This document shows positions 35,247 through 44,255 of a stretch of 64,000 nucleotides of DNA, piece by piece. Both the position numbers and the translations under genes were made by a program. The notes beneath the pieces were generated by a model. That model saw only the letters and a list, made by a program, of their open reading frames with translations. It searched no databases and was not told the DNA's origin. Numbering within the stretch: position 1 is the stretch's first letter; each line of letters starts with the position of its first letter. The stretch is taken from positions 338,540-402,539 of the forward strand of contig NZ_JAFCME010000003.1 in assembly GCF_018130065.1 (NCBI RefSeq). Reading direction: 5' to 3'. This DNA is from Bradyrhizobium sp. AUGA SZCCT0158 (lineage in GTDB: Bacteria; Pseudomonadota; Alphaproteobacteria; Rhizobiales; Xanthobacteraceae).

Positions 35247-35527
35247 CGACACACCTTCCGTGCTTGTTGAACCGTTCTTGCTAGAGGGTTTGTCCGTTGC
35301 CGCATTTGTGGCAAGCGGATCCGATGGCAAAAGCCAACCACCAATCATGGATTGATGCAGCCGGAGCCCTGCTTGCCGGCCACTGCATTGCGGCCACCAC
35401 ATGCTCCGAATGATTGCGCTCAGGAAACGTTCCCGATCATCGCGGTAAACTTTATCTGGCTTCGATCGGACCCGGCGCGGCGCTCGTTTCGCCGTGAGTC
35501 GGTTTGCGAAGAATCCGGACAAGCGGC

Positions 35528-35983
35528 TCAAGCCGCGACAAGCCGCTCGATTTCGGCAACCGGATGCGACGTCAGTTCCTTTGGAATCTCCGCGGTCACA
35601 CACGCGATGACCTCCGCGTGGAGGGCCTTGCGAAGATTACCCAGCACTTTCGGCGGGGCGATAATGACAAGCTTCTTGAAAAGATTGGCATGGGCATGGC
35701 GATACAGCGCGTCGGCAAGCTCGCCGGCAAATCGCTCCTCGGCAATGTGGTGCCAGTCTGTTTCTTCCATGGCGCTCTTCGCCACACCAACACTTGCGTT
35801 GGATCGCCCCGGACGATCGGTACCCTGCTCGCGGGTCGGCGGATTGTCGCGCTCCAGGACTTGTTCGACGACCAGCCGGACGTTTTGGGCATGGCCTTTG
35901 TTGCGCAGGAAGAGTGCCTTTTGACCGTCGCCGACGAGGATAAGCGCGTTATGGGGAACATAGGTTGCGGGTTCCGTGGCCAT
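35528..35983 (-). CDS. host-attachment family protein
   Basis: ATG 35983 preceded by GGAG gives 151 residues. The sequence HNALILVGDGQKALFLRNKG, WHHIAEERFAGELADALYRH and KLVIIAPPKVLGNLRKAL closely fits the family annotated as protein required for attachment to host cells. The fold of this family resembles a release-factor/Rossmann-like domain. The family name comes from a plant-associated bacterium, and molecular function is not settled. There is no signal peptide, so the protein is likely cytoplasmic. Confidence 0.88.
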   Translation of the reverse strand: MATEPATYVPHNALILVGDGQKALFLRNKGHAQNVRLVVEQVLERDNPPTREQGTDRPGRSNASVGVAKSAMEETDWHHIAEERFAGELADALYRHAHANLFKKLVIIAPPKVLGNLRKALHAEVIACVTAEIPKELTSHPVAEIERLVAA

Positions 35984-36091
35984 TCTTGCTCCAATCGGTT
36001 GCGTTGATTGACAACGCCAGAGCCAACATAGGGTTTCCGCAAGGTGATGCCGGCGTCGCTGCCATCGCCGCAAATGCACGCCATCGTGCTC

Positions 36092-36210
36092 CGTCATTGC
36101 GACCGAAGCGAAGCAATCCATCGAGCCGCAAAGCAAGCGTGGATTGCTTCGTCGCGGAGCCTGTCATCGGGCGCGCATTTGCGCGACCCGTTGGCTCCTC
36201 GCAATGACGG
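36092..36210. repeat. palindrome pair, GTCATTGCGA family with extra inner hairpin
   Basis: The outer arms CGTCATTGCGACCGAAGCG and CTCCTCGCAATGACGG match the elements at 30275 and 34392. An inserted segment GTCATCGGGCGCGCATTTGC makes it longer. A shorter relative with the same inserted part lies at 49860-49930. Confidence 0.8.
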
Positions 36211-36224
36211 TGGTTGTCCCAAAC

Positions 36225-36253
36225 AAAAAGCCCGGTCTCTCGACCGGGCTTTT
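36225..36253 (-). terminator. rho-independent terminator of carD
   Basis: On the minus strand AAAAGCCCGGTC and GACCGGGCTTTTTG form a 12-bp stem with a short GAGA-type loop and a T run, 26 bases after the carD stop codon. It is a textbook intrinsic terminator. Confidence 0.85.
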
Positions 36254-36278
36254 CGCAATTCAAACTGTGAAGCGTAGC

Positions 36279-37214
36279 TTACGCCGCCTCGTCCGCAACG
36301 GCCGCGTCGTCACCGTCGGCGTCGGCGTCATCGCCTTCACCGTCGGCTTCGCTACCGGCTTCGGCCTTGGCGCCGCGGCGCGGGCTCTTGGCGAGCTGGC
36401 TTTCGATTTCCTTGACCGCTTCGGTCTCCGTCGAATGCTGGACGACGGCGATTTCGCGCGACAGGCGATCGAGCGCCGCTTCATAGAGCTGGCGTTCGCT
36501 GTAGGACTGTTCGGGCTGCGATTCCGAGCGATAGAGATCGCGCACCACTTCGGCGATCGCAACGATGTCGCCCGAATTGATCTTTGCTTCGTATTCCTGC
36601 GCCCGGCGCGACCACATCGTGCGTTTGACGCGCGCGCGGCCTTTGAGCGTCTCGAGGGCCTTCTTGACCAGCGCCGGATCGGACAGCTTGCGCATGCCGA
36701 CATTGGCGACCTTGGCGGTCGGCACCCGCAGCGTCATCTTGTCCTTCATGAAATTGATCACGAACAGCTCAAGCTTGGCGCCCGCGATCTCCTGCTCCTC
36801 GATCGCCAGGATCTGGCCGACACCGTGAGCGGGATAGACCACGAATTCATTGGCCTTGAAGCCCTGACGCTGGGTCACGACCTTCTTCGGCTCCTCCACG
36901 CGCGGGGCGGCAGCCTTCGGCGCCACGACAGCGGCCTTGGGCGCAGCAACGGCAGCCTTCGGAGCAACAGCGGCTTTAGGGGCAGTCTTCGGAGCGGCCT
37001 TCGAAGCAGTGGTCTTCGAAGCCGTCGCTTTCGCGGCAGTTTTTGCAGTCTTGTCAGGCATTGAGCTTCTTTTGTTTTTCGAGGACTTTGTGGCTGCAGC
37101 CTTCTTGGCTTCCTTTACGGACGCCTTGGCACGGCCTTTGGTTGCGCCGCGGCTGGCCGCGGCGGCTTTTTTCGAAGTCTTTGAAACACTCTTTTTACGC
37201 GTTTTCTGTGACAC
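36279..37214 (-). CDS. CarD-family transcriptional regulator
   Basis: Starting at GTG 37214 the product has 311 residues; an ATG at 37061 would give 260. Residues 1-110 are Lys/Ala/Pro-rich with tandem PKAAVA-type repeats, like a histone H1 tail. The CarD/TRCF RNA-polymerase-interaction domain follows (FKANEFVVYPAHGVGQILAI). The helical C-terminal DNA-binding part includes RRAQEYEAKINSGDIVAIAE and YSERQLYEAALDRLSREIA. An acidic Asp/Glu/Ala tail ends the protein. CarD binds the RNA polymerase beta subunit and stabilises open complexes at rRNA and other promoters. The basic front and acidic end are lineage features. It has its own promoter and terminator. Confidence 0.92.
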   Translation of the reverse strand: MSQKTRKKSVSKTSKKAAAASRGATKGRAKASVKEAKKAAATKSSKNKRSSMPDKTAKTAAKATASKTTASKAAPKTAPKAAVAPKAAVAAPKAAVVAPKAAAPRVEEPKKVVTQRQGFKANEFVVYPAHGVGQILAIEEQEIAGAKLELFVINFMKDKMTLRVPTAKVANVGMRKLSDPALVKKALETLKGRARVKRTMWSRRAQEYEAKINSGDIVAIAEVVRDLYRSESQPEQSYSERQLYEAALDRLSREIAVVQHSTETEAVKEIESQLAKSPRRGAKAEAGSEADGEGDDADADGDDAAVADEAA

Positions 37215-37314
37215 AGCCTGCGCGCGGAACTGCCACGCCCCTGTTCGATGTTTTTTACGGAACCACCGGGAGGGCCAAAGTTACGCAAGGCCGGATCCGG
37301 CTTGTAATGTGCCC

Positions 37315-37342
37315 AATATAGCACATTTTCCGCAAAAATCAA
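37315..37342 (-). promoter_or_regulatory. sigma-70-like promoter of carD
   Basis: On the minus strand TTGATT and TATATT are separated by 16 bases, about 100 bases before the GTG start of carD. The AT-rich -10 box stands out in a GC-rich context. Confidence 0.55.
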
Positions 37343-37500
37343 TGATTTACGCCCCGTTTCGGACCTTTGCAGGGACCTTTCGGTCATAAGTCCGTCAACA
37401 AGGTTAAATCGGCAGGCTGTGTATGGGTCTGGTGGCTCCGAATTAGGTTCAAATTAGGTCGGAGCGGTCTCAACTGGTCCGGAAAGGGCGATCCGGCGAA

Positions 37501-37839
37501 TCAGTCCCCGCTACCGGGTTCCTTGGAAAAATATTTCTCGAACTTGCCTTCCACACCCTCGAATTCTTTCGCGTCGGGCGGCTGGTCCTTCTTCTGGGTG
37601 ATGTTGGGCCAGGCCTTGGCGTATTCGGTATTGACCTCGAGCCACTTCTCCAGACCCGGCTCGGTGTCCGGCTTGATGGCGTCGGCGGGACATTCGGGTT
37701 CACAGACGCCGCAGTCGATGCACTCGTCGGGATGGATGACCAGCATGTTCTCGCCCTCGTAGAAGCAGTCCACGGGGCAGACTTCAACGCAGTCGGTATA
37801 TTTGCATTTGATGCAGGCATCAGTGACGACGTAAGTCAT
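37501..37839 (-). CDS. fdxA: seven-iron ferredoxin FdxA
   Basis: ATG 37839 after CGGAG gives 112 residues. It has two cysteine clusters: [15 protein letters not shown] (Cys 9, 12, 17, 21) and [13 protein letters not shown] (about 40-50). Together with the long C-terminal extension ([20 protein letters not shown]) this is the 3Fe-4S/4Fe-4S ferredoxin type found in alphaproteobacteria. It is a soluble electron carrier. The first Cys group with the later Cys of each set builds the two clusters. Order fdxA after the S4 gene and before carD is conserved in the order Hyphomicrobiales. Confidence 0.95.
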   Translation of the reverse strand: MTYVVTDACIKCKYTDCVEVCPVDCFYEGENMLVIHPDECIDCGVCEPECPADAIKPDTEPGLEKWLEVNTEYAKAWPNITQKKDQPPDAKEFEGVEGKFEKYFSKEPGSGD

Positions 37840-37986
37840 CCAGGGCTCCGAAACGGTCAACTTTTTCCGGGGTTTGCGTAGCGCATGAACTGCGCAGCCG
37901 CAAGGGAAGAGCAAGGCAACAACACGCAGGCCACAGCGCCGGAAAGCTTGGGTCTTCAAGCGCCTGACGGGCTCGTTTGCAGATAG

Positions 37987-38256
37987 TCATTCCCTGCGGT
38001 TCTGCAAATCCTCGTAGGTTACGCGCGCGGCCGCGGCATCGCCCCGCCGCTCGGAGAAGCCTGCGACTTTCAGCACTCGCACCGAATTGTCGAGCCCGAT
38101 GGTGACGACGTCGCCGAGCTTCACGGCATGTCCCGGCGCTTTCTCGCGCACGCCGTTGATGCGGACGTGGCCGGCCTCGACCAATGCGGCGGCACTTGTG
38201 CGGGCCTTCACCACCCGCGCATGCCACAGCCATTTATCGAGACGCTGTCGATCCAA
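37987..38256 (-). CDS. S4-domain RNA-binding protein (Hsp15-like)
   Basis: The start codon is TTG at 38256, giving 89 residues. RLDKWLWHARVVKARTSAAA at the start and GHVRINGVREKAPGHAVKLG form the S4 RNA-binding fold. Small stand-alone S4 proteins such as Hsp15 bind stalled 50S subunits with nascent chains. It sits 18 bases after the stop of the helicase gene and is likely co-transcribed with it. Confidence 0.9.
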   Translation of the reverse strand: MDRQRLDKWLWHARVVKARTSAAALVEAGHVRINGVREKAPGHAVKLGDVVTIGLDNSVRVLKVAGFSERRGDAAAARVTYEDLQNRRE

Positions 38257-38274
38257 TGAGGACCCTTTTAGGGA

Positions 38275-41200
38275 TCAGCGATCCTTGTTGCCGGCGAGCT
38301 GTTCCTTCAGCGCCGCGAGTTTGGCGAATGGCGAATTGGGATCGATTGGCCGGTCACGCTCGCGCGGCGCGGCGCTGGTGGCGTATTGCCGATGCGACGG
38401 ACCGGAGTCGCGCTTGTCACGGCCGCCCTTGTCACGCCCGCCGAAATCGCGGCCGCCTTTATCGCGCCCGCCACCCTTGCTGCGGTCACCCTTGTTGCGA
38501 TCGCCGCCGAATTTCTCCGGACGACCACCGCCCTTGTTGTCGCGGCGGTTGTCATTGTCGCGGCCCTTGCCTTCGAAGCGCGCGCGCGGCGGACGGTTGT
38601 CGGCACGCGCCTCCTGCGGTGCGCCCTCGGCGGGCGGCGTGGCGTTGGCGTCAACAGGCGCGCCCTCGCGCGGCTTGCGGAACTCGTTGTGACGACGGCC
38701 GCGGCGATGACGCTGCTCGCGTCCCGCAGCCTCGCCACCTTCGCCGGCAGCGGCCGCGGGCGCAGCACCGTCCTGCGAGGCCTGCGCGCGATCGTGCTGA
38801 TGGCCGTGACGACGCTGGCGGTTGCGGTCGTGGTGCGGACGGCGTTCTTCCGAACGGCCACCGGGCCGCCAGACTTCCACCATTTCGGGCACGACAGGCG
38901 CATCGGGCTTGGCCTCAGTGGCGGCTTCTGTTGGTGCAGCGTCCGCCGGGGCAGCATCGCTGGCGACGGTTTCGGTCGTTGCTTCAACAGCAACCGCGTC
39001 GGGAGCCGTGGCCGCCTCAACAGCGGCAGTCACGTCAGGCGCGGCCGGCTCCTCCGATGCGGTCAGCACCTGGGCTTCCTCGACCGGTGTCTCCACGGCC
39101 TCGGCTTCGACCACCTCCGGCGCGGCTTTCACCGCGGGCTCTTCGGCCGGCGCCGGCGCGAGGGTGACCTCGGGCAGCAAGGCGGCCGATGGTGCGGGGT
39201 CGCCGGAGACCGGCTGGGCGATGGTCTCGTCAGCGGTTTGCGCGGGCGCCTCGGACGACGCTTCTGCCGCAGCTTCCAGCGGCGCGTCTGCCGCGACGTC
39301 GGTCGGCGCGGCCGCATCGGTTACAGCATCCGTGACCTCAACCGGCGCGGCTTCCACCACCACCGGCTCAGTCGCCGCGACCGCCTTCGGCGGCAGCGGA
39401 GCACGCCGCTCGGAGCGATAGCCGAGCGCGCGCAGGATCGAGGCGAAATCCTCGCCGGCCGATCCCGTCAGCGAGGTCATCGCCTGCGTCACCACAAAGC
39501 TGCGGCCGTCGAACGCGCCGGCGGGCTTTTCGCCCGGCGAGCTTTCGCGCCACGCCAAAGCGGGGCGGATCAGATCGGCAAGACGCTCCAGGATATCGAC
39601 GCGCACCGCGCGCTCGCCGCACTGGCGATAGCCGAGCACGCGATAGGCATCGCGCGCCAGCGCCTTGTCGACCGCGAACGAGGTCCGGCCGCTACTCGCC
39701 AGATGCTGCGCGCCTGACAGCGCCGACATATCGACATTGTCCTGCTTCTCGGCCCACAGCAGCGAGGCGAGAGAACGCGCCGCAGGCTTCAACAGGCCCG
39801 GGAAATAGATGTGATAGGCGCCGAAGCGCACGCCGTATTTGCGCAGCGTCGCGCGCGAGGGCTGGTCGAGATCCTTCATCTCGGCGGTAATCTTCGAACG
39901 CTCGAGCACGCCGAGCGCCTCGATCAACTGGAACGCGATGCCGCGCGCAATGCCGGTGATGTCCTCGGCCTTGGCAAGCCCGAACAGCGGGCCCAGCAGC
40001 TTTTCGATATGCGTTTTGAGCCACAGATCGAGCCGCGTCTGCACGGCTTCGCGCGCCGCGCCATTGAGGCGATCGTCGGAGATGATGCGCAGCCGCGGAT
40101 GCAGCGCGTCGTCGGCGGCGACCAGCTTCGCCACCGCATCGCCGGTCCAGCGGATGGTGCCATCTGACGTCAGCACGAAGGCGTCGTCGGGCGCAGCCGC
40201 AAGCTTTTCGGCGCGCGTGTCGATCTCGCCGGCCAGCACCTGCTGTGCTGCCGCCTGCAACGCCTTGGCGTCGCTTCCGGCCTCCGCCGCATCTGGTGCA
40301 AAGGTGAATCCGTCGAGGCGGCCGATCACATGGCCTTCAACGATCACTTCGCCGGTCTTGCCGATTTCCGTATTCAAAACACTGTTCTCCCGCAGGCGGC
40401 GCATCAATACACTGGTACGGCGGTCAACGAAACGCTCCGTTAGCCGTTCATGCAGCGCATCGGACAATTTATTTTCGACCTCGCGCGTGATCCCCTGCCA
40501 GTGATCGGGGTCACCCAGCCAGTCCGGCCGGTTGGCGACGAAGGTCCAGGTGCGGATTTGCGCGATCCGGCCCGACAGCGTGTCGATATCGCCGGTGACG
40601 CGGTCGGCCTGGTCGACCTGGGCGGCGAACCATTCATCAGGAATCCGGCCCTTTTTCATCAGGAATCCGTACAGCGTGGTCACCAGTTCGGCATGGGCGG
40701 CCGGCGCCAGGCGCCGGTAATCCGGGATCTGGCAGGCGTCCCACAGCCGTTCCACGGCCGCCGGCCCATGGGCCATTTCCCGCACATCGCCGTCGCGGGC
40801 CGCATGATCGAGCACGCGCAGATCCTCCGCAATTGGCGCGCGCGTGAGCACTTCATGCTGCGGCGAGAGCGCCAGCGAGACCTGCAGGCTGCCGAGCGAG
40901 GCGAAATCCAGCTTCGAATTGCGCCACTGCAGCATTTTGACGCTATCAAAAGTGTGGTTCTGCAGCGCGTTCACCAGTTCCGGCTCGAACGGCGCGCAGC
41001 GGCCCGTGGTGCCGAAGGTGCCATTGCGCGTGGCGCGGCCGGCGCGGCCCGCGATCTGCGCAAACTCGGACGGATTCAGGCGGCGGAACTGATAGCCGTC
41101 GTATTTGCGGTCGGAGGCGAACGCGACGTGATCGACGTCGAGGTTGAGGCCCATCCCCACCGCGTCGGTCGCGACGAGATAATCGACGTCGCCGTTCTGG

Positions 41201-41862
41201 AACATCTCGACCTGCGCATTGCGCGTGCGCGGTGACAGCGAGCCCAGCACCACTGCCGCGCCGCCATGCTGGCGGCGGATCAATTCGGCGATGGCGTAGA
41301 CTTCATCGGCCGAGAACGCGACGATCGCAGTGCGCCGCGGCTGGCGCGTGATCTTGCGGTCGCCGGCAAATTCGAGCTGCGACAATCTGGGACGCGTGAC
41401 GATCGACGCGCCCGGCAGCAGCCGCTCGATGATGGGCCGCATCGTCGCAGCGCCCAGCAGCAGCGTCTCGTCGCGGCCGCGGCGGTGCAGGATGCGATCG
41501 GTGAAGACGTGCCCGCGTTCGAGATCCGCCGCGATCTGGATTTCATCGACCGCGAGGAACGACACGTCGATGTCGCGCGGCATCGCTTCCACCGTCGAGA
41601 CCCAGTAGCGCGGGTTCTTCGGCTTGATCTTCTCCTCGCCGGTGATCAGCGCGACGGCCTCAGTGCCCGCGCGCGCCGCGATCTTGTTGTAGACCTCGCG
41701 CGCCAATAGCCGCAGCGGCAGGCCGATGATGCCGGACGAATGCCCCAGCATCCGCTCGATCGCCAGATGCGTCTTGCCGGTGTTGGTCGGCCCCAGCACC
41801 GCGGTAACGCCGGCGCCGGGAGCGCGTTCATGTCCAAACGTGGACGAGTAGGAGAAAGCCAT
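38275..41862 (-). CDS. SUV3-type DEAD/DEAH RNA helicase with long disordered C-terminus
   Basis: Encodes 1195 residues. The Walker A motif GPTNTGKTHLA (24-34) is followed by a DEIQ-type box in FLAVDEIQIAADLERGHVF and a motif VI QIAGRAGRATRNG near 265-275. These mark superfamily 2 helicases of the SUV3 group. A SUV3 C-terminal-like helical region extends to about residue 800. From about 840 the sequence becomes Ala/Glu/Val-rich and then Arg/Gly/Asp/Lys-rich (DKGGRDFGGRDKGGRDK), typical of disordered RNA-binding tails. It probably takes part in RNA turnover. It is the first gene of the unit with the S4 protein. Confidence 0.93.
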   Translation of the reverse strand: MAFSYSSTFGHERAPGAGVTAVLGPTNTGKTHLAIERMLGHSSGIIGLPLRLLAREVYNKIAARAGTEAVALITGEEKIKPKNPRYWVSTVEAMPRDIDVSFLAVDEIQIAADLERGHVFTDRILHRRGRDETLLLGAATMRPIIERLLPGASIVTRPRLSQLEFAGDRKITRQPRRTAIVAFSADEVYAIAELIRRQHGGAAVVLGSLSPRTRNAQVEMFQNGDVDYLVATDAVGMGLNLDVDHVAFASDRKYDGYQFRRLNPSEFAQIAGRAGRATRNGTFGTTGRCAPFEPELVNALQNHTFDSVKMLQWRNSKLDFASLGSLQVSLALSPQHEVLTRAPIAEDLRVLDHAARDGDVREMAHGPAAVERLWDACQIPDYRRLAPAAHAELVTTLYGFLMKKGRIPDEWFAAQVDQADRVTGDIDTLSGRIAQIRTWTFVANRPDWLGDPDHWQGITREVENKLSDALHERLTERFVDRRTSVLMRRLRENSVLNTEIGKTGEVIVEGHVIGRLDGFTFAPDAAEAGSDAKALQAAAQQVLAGEIDTRAEKLAAAPDDAFVLTSDGTIRWTGDAVAKLVAADDALHPRLRIISDDRLNGAAREAVQTRLDLWLKTHIEKLLGPLFGLAKAEDITGIARGIAFQLIEALGVLERSKITAEMKDLDQPSRATLRKYGVRFGAYHIYFPGLLKPAARSLASLLWAEKQDNVDMSALSGAQHLASSGRTSFAVDKALARDAYRVLGYRQCGERAVRVDILERLADLIRPALAWRESSPGEKPAGAFDGRSFVVTQAMTSLTGSAGEDFASILRALGYRSERRAPLPPKAVAATEPVVVEAAPVEVTDAVTDAAAPTDVAADAPLEAAAEASSEAPAQTADETIAQPVSGDPAPSAALLPEVTLAPAPAEEPAVKAAPEVVEAEAVETPVEEAQVLTASEEPAAPDVTAAVEAATAPDAVAVEATTETVASDAAPADAAPTEAATEAKPDAPVVPEMVEVWRPGGRSEERRPHHDRNRQRRHGHQHDRAQASQDGAAPAAAAGEGGEAAGREQRHRRGRRHNEFRKPREGAPVDANATPPAEGAPQEARADNRPPRARFEGKGRDNDNRRDNKGGGRPEKFGGDRNKGDRSKGGGRDKGGRDFGGRDKGGRDKRDSGPSHRQYATSAAPRERDRPIDPNSPFAKLAALKEQLAGNKDR

Positions 41863-42325
41863 AATTTGCAGGTGTTTCTTTGATTCTCAGCGGCGCCGCG
41901 CGGTTTGTTATGTGTGTCACTTTGCGACGGTGATGCGGTCGCGGCTTAAGCTCTGGAACGAGTCTAGAACGAATCGCGAAGGAATCGCTGACTCTTACTT
42001 AAACTGGCTTCGTTCACCGCAACATCCAGCGTTAGCGCTCATGATGCGGCACTAGATCAAGTTTGCCTGGGGTCCACAAGGCGGTGATTTCAGGTGAGTT
42101 TCCTTAAAATTGAGAGCGCTCGGAGTCGAATCAGAAGCGGTCAAGAGTCAATGGGATTCATCTTCATGAGTTGCATCGATCGCGCCGCGAGCGACAGTGC
42201 GCTCCCTCCCCCCTTGCGGGGGAGGGCGGGGGAGAGGGGTAGCCACAAGCGAGACTGCCCGTGAGAACCCCTCTCCCCGACCCTCCCCCGCAAGGGGGGA
42301 GGGAGCGATAGAGCGCGTTGCTATA
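41863..42325. other. intergenic region, 463 bases, with one long palindrome
   Basis: No coding frame with protein-like features is visible. It includes the helicase promoter region and a palindrome pair at 42201-42307 after the stop codon of the DUF3108 gene. Confidence 0.55.
42201..42307. repeat. palindrome pair, CTCCCTCCCCCCTTGCGGGGGAGG family
   Basis: The left arm CTCCCCCCTTGCGGGGGAGG and right arm CCTCCCCCGCAAGGGGGGAG each form hairpins and together form a larger inverted repeat around GAGAGGGGTAGCC / AACCCCTCTCC. Further copies are at 48887-49050 and 49644-49749. Confidence 0.85.
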
Positions 42326-43174
42326 TCACTGCGTCTTCGCCACCCTTGGCGGCGCGGCTGTGGTGACAAAACTGGTGGCTTCCAGCATCGCGGGGCCGAA
42401 CGGGGTCGGGATCGTCATGCGGAATGGAACCAGGATGCGCGTGCCGGCGATCGGCACGAAGGCGATCTCGATGTTGCGCTGGCTGGCGAGGTGCTTGATC
42501 ACGGGACGATCGGGGATATAGCCCGCGATCGGCGTGAAATAGACCGCGCAGACCACGGCCGGCCCATGATAGCCGCGCTCGGCCTTCACATTTTCCATGC
42601 GCTTGTAGTCGAGCTTGAGGTCATAGCGCAGCCGGCCATCGAAAATGCCGGTGCCGGTGCGGCAGGCCTCCGGCGACAGCGGATCGCCGGTTCCAGGCAC
42701 GCGGATCATCGCGCCCGTCATCGGATCGAGCACGTTTTTGCGATGCGCTTCGGTCACGACGATACGGTCCGGATCAACAGGCGGTTCCGGATCGATGGTG
42801 AAATCCTTCACGCCCCCGTTCGCGATCGAAAGGCGGATGGTCTCGGATTTCTTCGAACTCGTGGTGGTCGCGGTATAGGCGTTGGCGACCAGCGCGCCAC
42901 CCACGACGCGGCCCTGCGAGGCGCCGGAACCCTTGCCGCCCGAAAACGCCTGTAATAGCCCGGTGGAACCGCCCTGCGCGGAGGCGGAAAACGCGTCATC
43001 GCCGATTTCGATGGTCCAGGTGCCCTTGCCGACGGGAATGCCCGCCAGCGACGCCTCATAATGGGCATCGAGCCGGCCCTGCGCGGAGGCTTCCAGCGGC
43101 GCAAGCCACAGCAGCGCGCCGGCCGCAAGACTGCCCATCAGGCCGAAACGATGCGAAATGGCACGTGTGGTCAC
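42326..43174 (-). CDS. DUF3108-domain exported protein
   Basis: GTG at 43174 gives 282 residues with a signal peptide (LMGSLAAGALLWLAPLEASA, cleavage near QG). The mature part begins LDAHYEASLAGIPVGKGTWT and is beta-rich, as in the DUF3108 family, which resembles lipoprotein carrier folds. NVKAERGYHGPAVVCAVYFT followed by PIAGYIPDRP is typical of the C-terminal half. Location is the periplasm, and function is not established. The gene order with rpmB and the helicase is conserved in relatives. Confidence 0.88.
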   Translation of the reverse strand: MTTRAISHRFGLMGSLAAGALLWLAPLEASAQGRLDAHYEASLAGIPVGKGTWTIEIGDDAFSASAQGGSTGLLQAFSGGKGSGASQGRVVGGALVANAYTATTTSSKKSETIRLSIANGGVKDFTIDPEPPVDPDRIVVTEAHRKNVLDPMTGAMIRVPGTGDPLSPEACRTGTGIFDGRLRYDLKLDYKRMENVKAERGYHGPAVVCAVYFTPIAGYIPDRPVIKHLASQRNIEIAFVPIAGTRILVPFRMTIPTPFGPAMLEATSFVTTAAPPRVAKTQ

Positions 43175-43533
43175 GTAACTGACGGTCCTGCTGGCGCGAG
43201 CTCTTGTTTATGTAATCAGAAATATCCGGCAATCAACGCGTGGCGGTCCCTCGCGGTGGCTCAATCCGCAGGGAACTGAAGATGTCGGTGGGGATTGCGC
43301 CCTTTATATGGTCCTAACGTCTTGATATCCTTAAACCCTTGTAATGGCTTCCAAACCGGCAATGCCGCCTTCTTGAGAGTACGCAAAATCTTAAGCGAAA
43401 CCCCGCAAAACCTTGACGCCTAGGGCCTACAGCCCTATACGTCCGCGGTTCCTGGAAATGGACATGATTTTGGACCCCCGCGCGGCGCCATGATGCGCTT
43501 GCTGATTGCGGGGATGGAAGAGGATTTTGTGCG
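43175..43533. other. intergenic region, 359 bases
   Basis: It separates the divergent DUF3108 and rpmB genes. It contains the rpmB promoter (43413-43441) and a leader of about 85 bases. No gene is seen. Confidence 0.6.
43413..43441 (+). promoter_or_regulatory. sigma-70-like promoter of rpmB
   Basis: TTGACG and TATACG are separated by exactly 17 bases, which is close to the alphaproteobacterial housekeeping consensus. Transcription would start near 43448, leaving about 85 bases of leader. Confidence 0.65.
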
Positions 43534-43842
43534 ATGTCTCGGCGCTGCGAACTGACGGCCAAGGGCCCGCTGGTGGGTAACAAGGTGAGCCACTCGAACA
43601 TCAAGACCAAGCGGCGCTTCCTGCCGAACCTGGTCAACGTCACCTTCATCTCGGACGCGCTCGGCCGCAACGTGCGCCTGCGCGTCTCGACCAACGCGCT
43701 AAAGAGCGTCGACCACAATGGCGGCCTCGACGGCTACCTCCTCAAGGCCAAGGCCGACGTGCTGTCGCCCCGCGCGCTCGACTTGAAGCGCGCGATCCAG
43801 AAGAAGGTCGGCAAGCCGGTGTACGAGAAGAAGGCGAGCTAA
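43534..43842 (+). CDS. rpmB: 50S ribosomal protein L28
   Basis: Encodes 102 residues, longer than the E. coli protein (78) as usual in alphaproteobacteria. The opening [20 protein letters not shown] and [17 protein letters not shown] are diagnostic for L28. The C-terminal extension has [25 protein letters not shown] lies upstream of the ATG and a good promoter further up. A strong terminator follows. Confidence 0.98.
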   Translation: MSRRCELTAKGPLVGNKVSHSNIKTKRRFLPNLVNVTFISDALGRNVRLRVSTNALKSVDHNGGLDGYLLKAKADVLSPRALDLKRAIQKKVGKPVYEKKAS

Positions 43843-43879
43843 GGGTTAGCTCCGCTTCATCGGCGGGTTTAGAGTTTTG

Positions 43880-43911
43880 AACGGCTGGGTCGAAAGACCC
43901 GGCCGTTTTTG
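43880..43911 (+). terminator. rho-independent terminator of rpmB
   Basis: AACGGCTGGGTC, loop GAAA, then GACCCGGCCGTT followed by a run of T: a 12-bp stem with one G-T pair. It lies 38 bases after the rpmB stop codon and just upstream of the atypical cassette. Confidence 0.9.
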
Positions 43912-43991
43912 TTTGGCGCACGCGCAATCTAAAGTTGGATCGCTCCAAGGTAGCGACTCAGGTACCTTCGAAAACGGGTATGGAGAATAGT

Positions 43992-44255
43992 GTGCCAATC
44001 ACCGCGCTCACCGACGCCGAAATTATCGCTCGCTGCCAGTCAGGGGAATTACTCGATGATATTGGACGTCGGGAGGCAGACATTGCTGACCCGGCTTCGC
44101 TGCTGAACCGCTGCATCGCCCTTCACAATGCCAGGCAGATCGATTTGCTGTCATTATGGCGCGGTTTGATTCACTCGGTGGATCAGCATTTTTCGAACGA
44201 CAGAACTTTTTCTACAGGGCGATCCCTCTACTTGAAACAACTGCCCCTCCGTTGA
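43992..44255 (+). pseudogene. 5' part of a split gene of unknown family (first gene of atypical cassette)
   Basis: A GTG at 43992 stands behind GGAG (alternative ATG at 43980). The product starts PITALTDAEIIARCQSGELL and continues SLLNRCIALHNARQIDLLSL. In the T5 run at 44207-44211 the frame that looks like real protein switches. Reading TFFYRAIPLLETTAPP across it, by a one-base shift, joins this part smoothly to the long frame at 44156-45697. The remaining residues of this frame up to 44255 are out of frame. Either one T was lost, or the reads have an error, or ribosomes shift by -1 here. The family is unknown to me. Confidence 0.6.

Noticed and set aside
38386..39717. Alanine/valine-rich frame on the plus strand that looks membrane-like
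   Set aside because: It is the complement of the disordered tail of the SUV3-type helicase.
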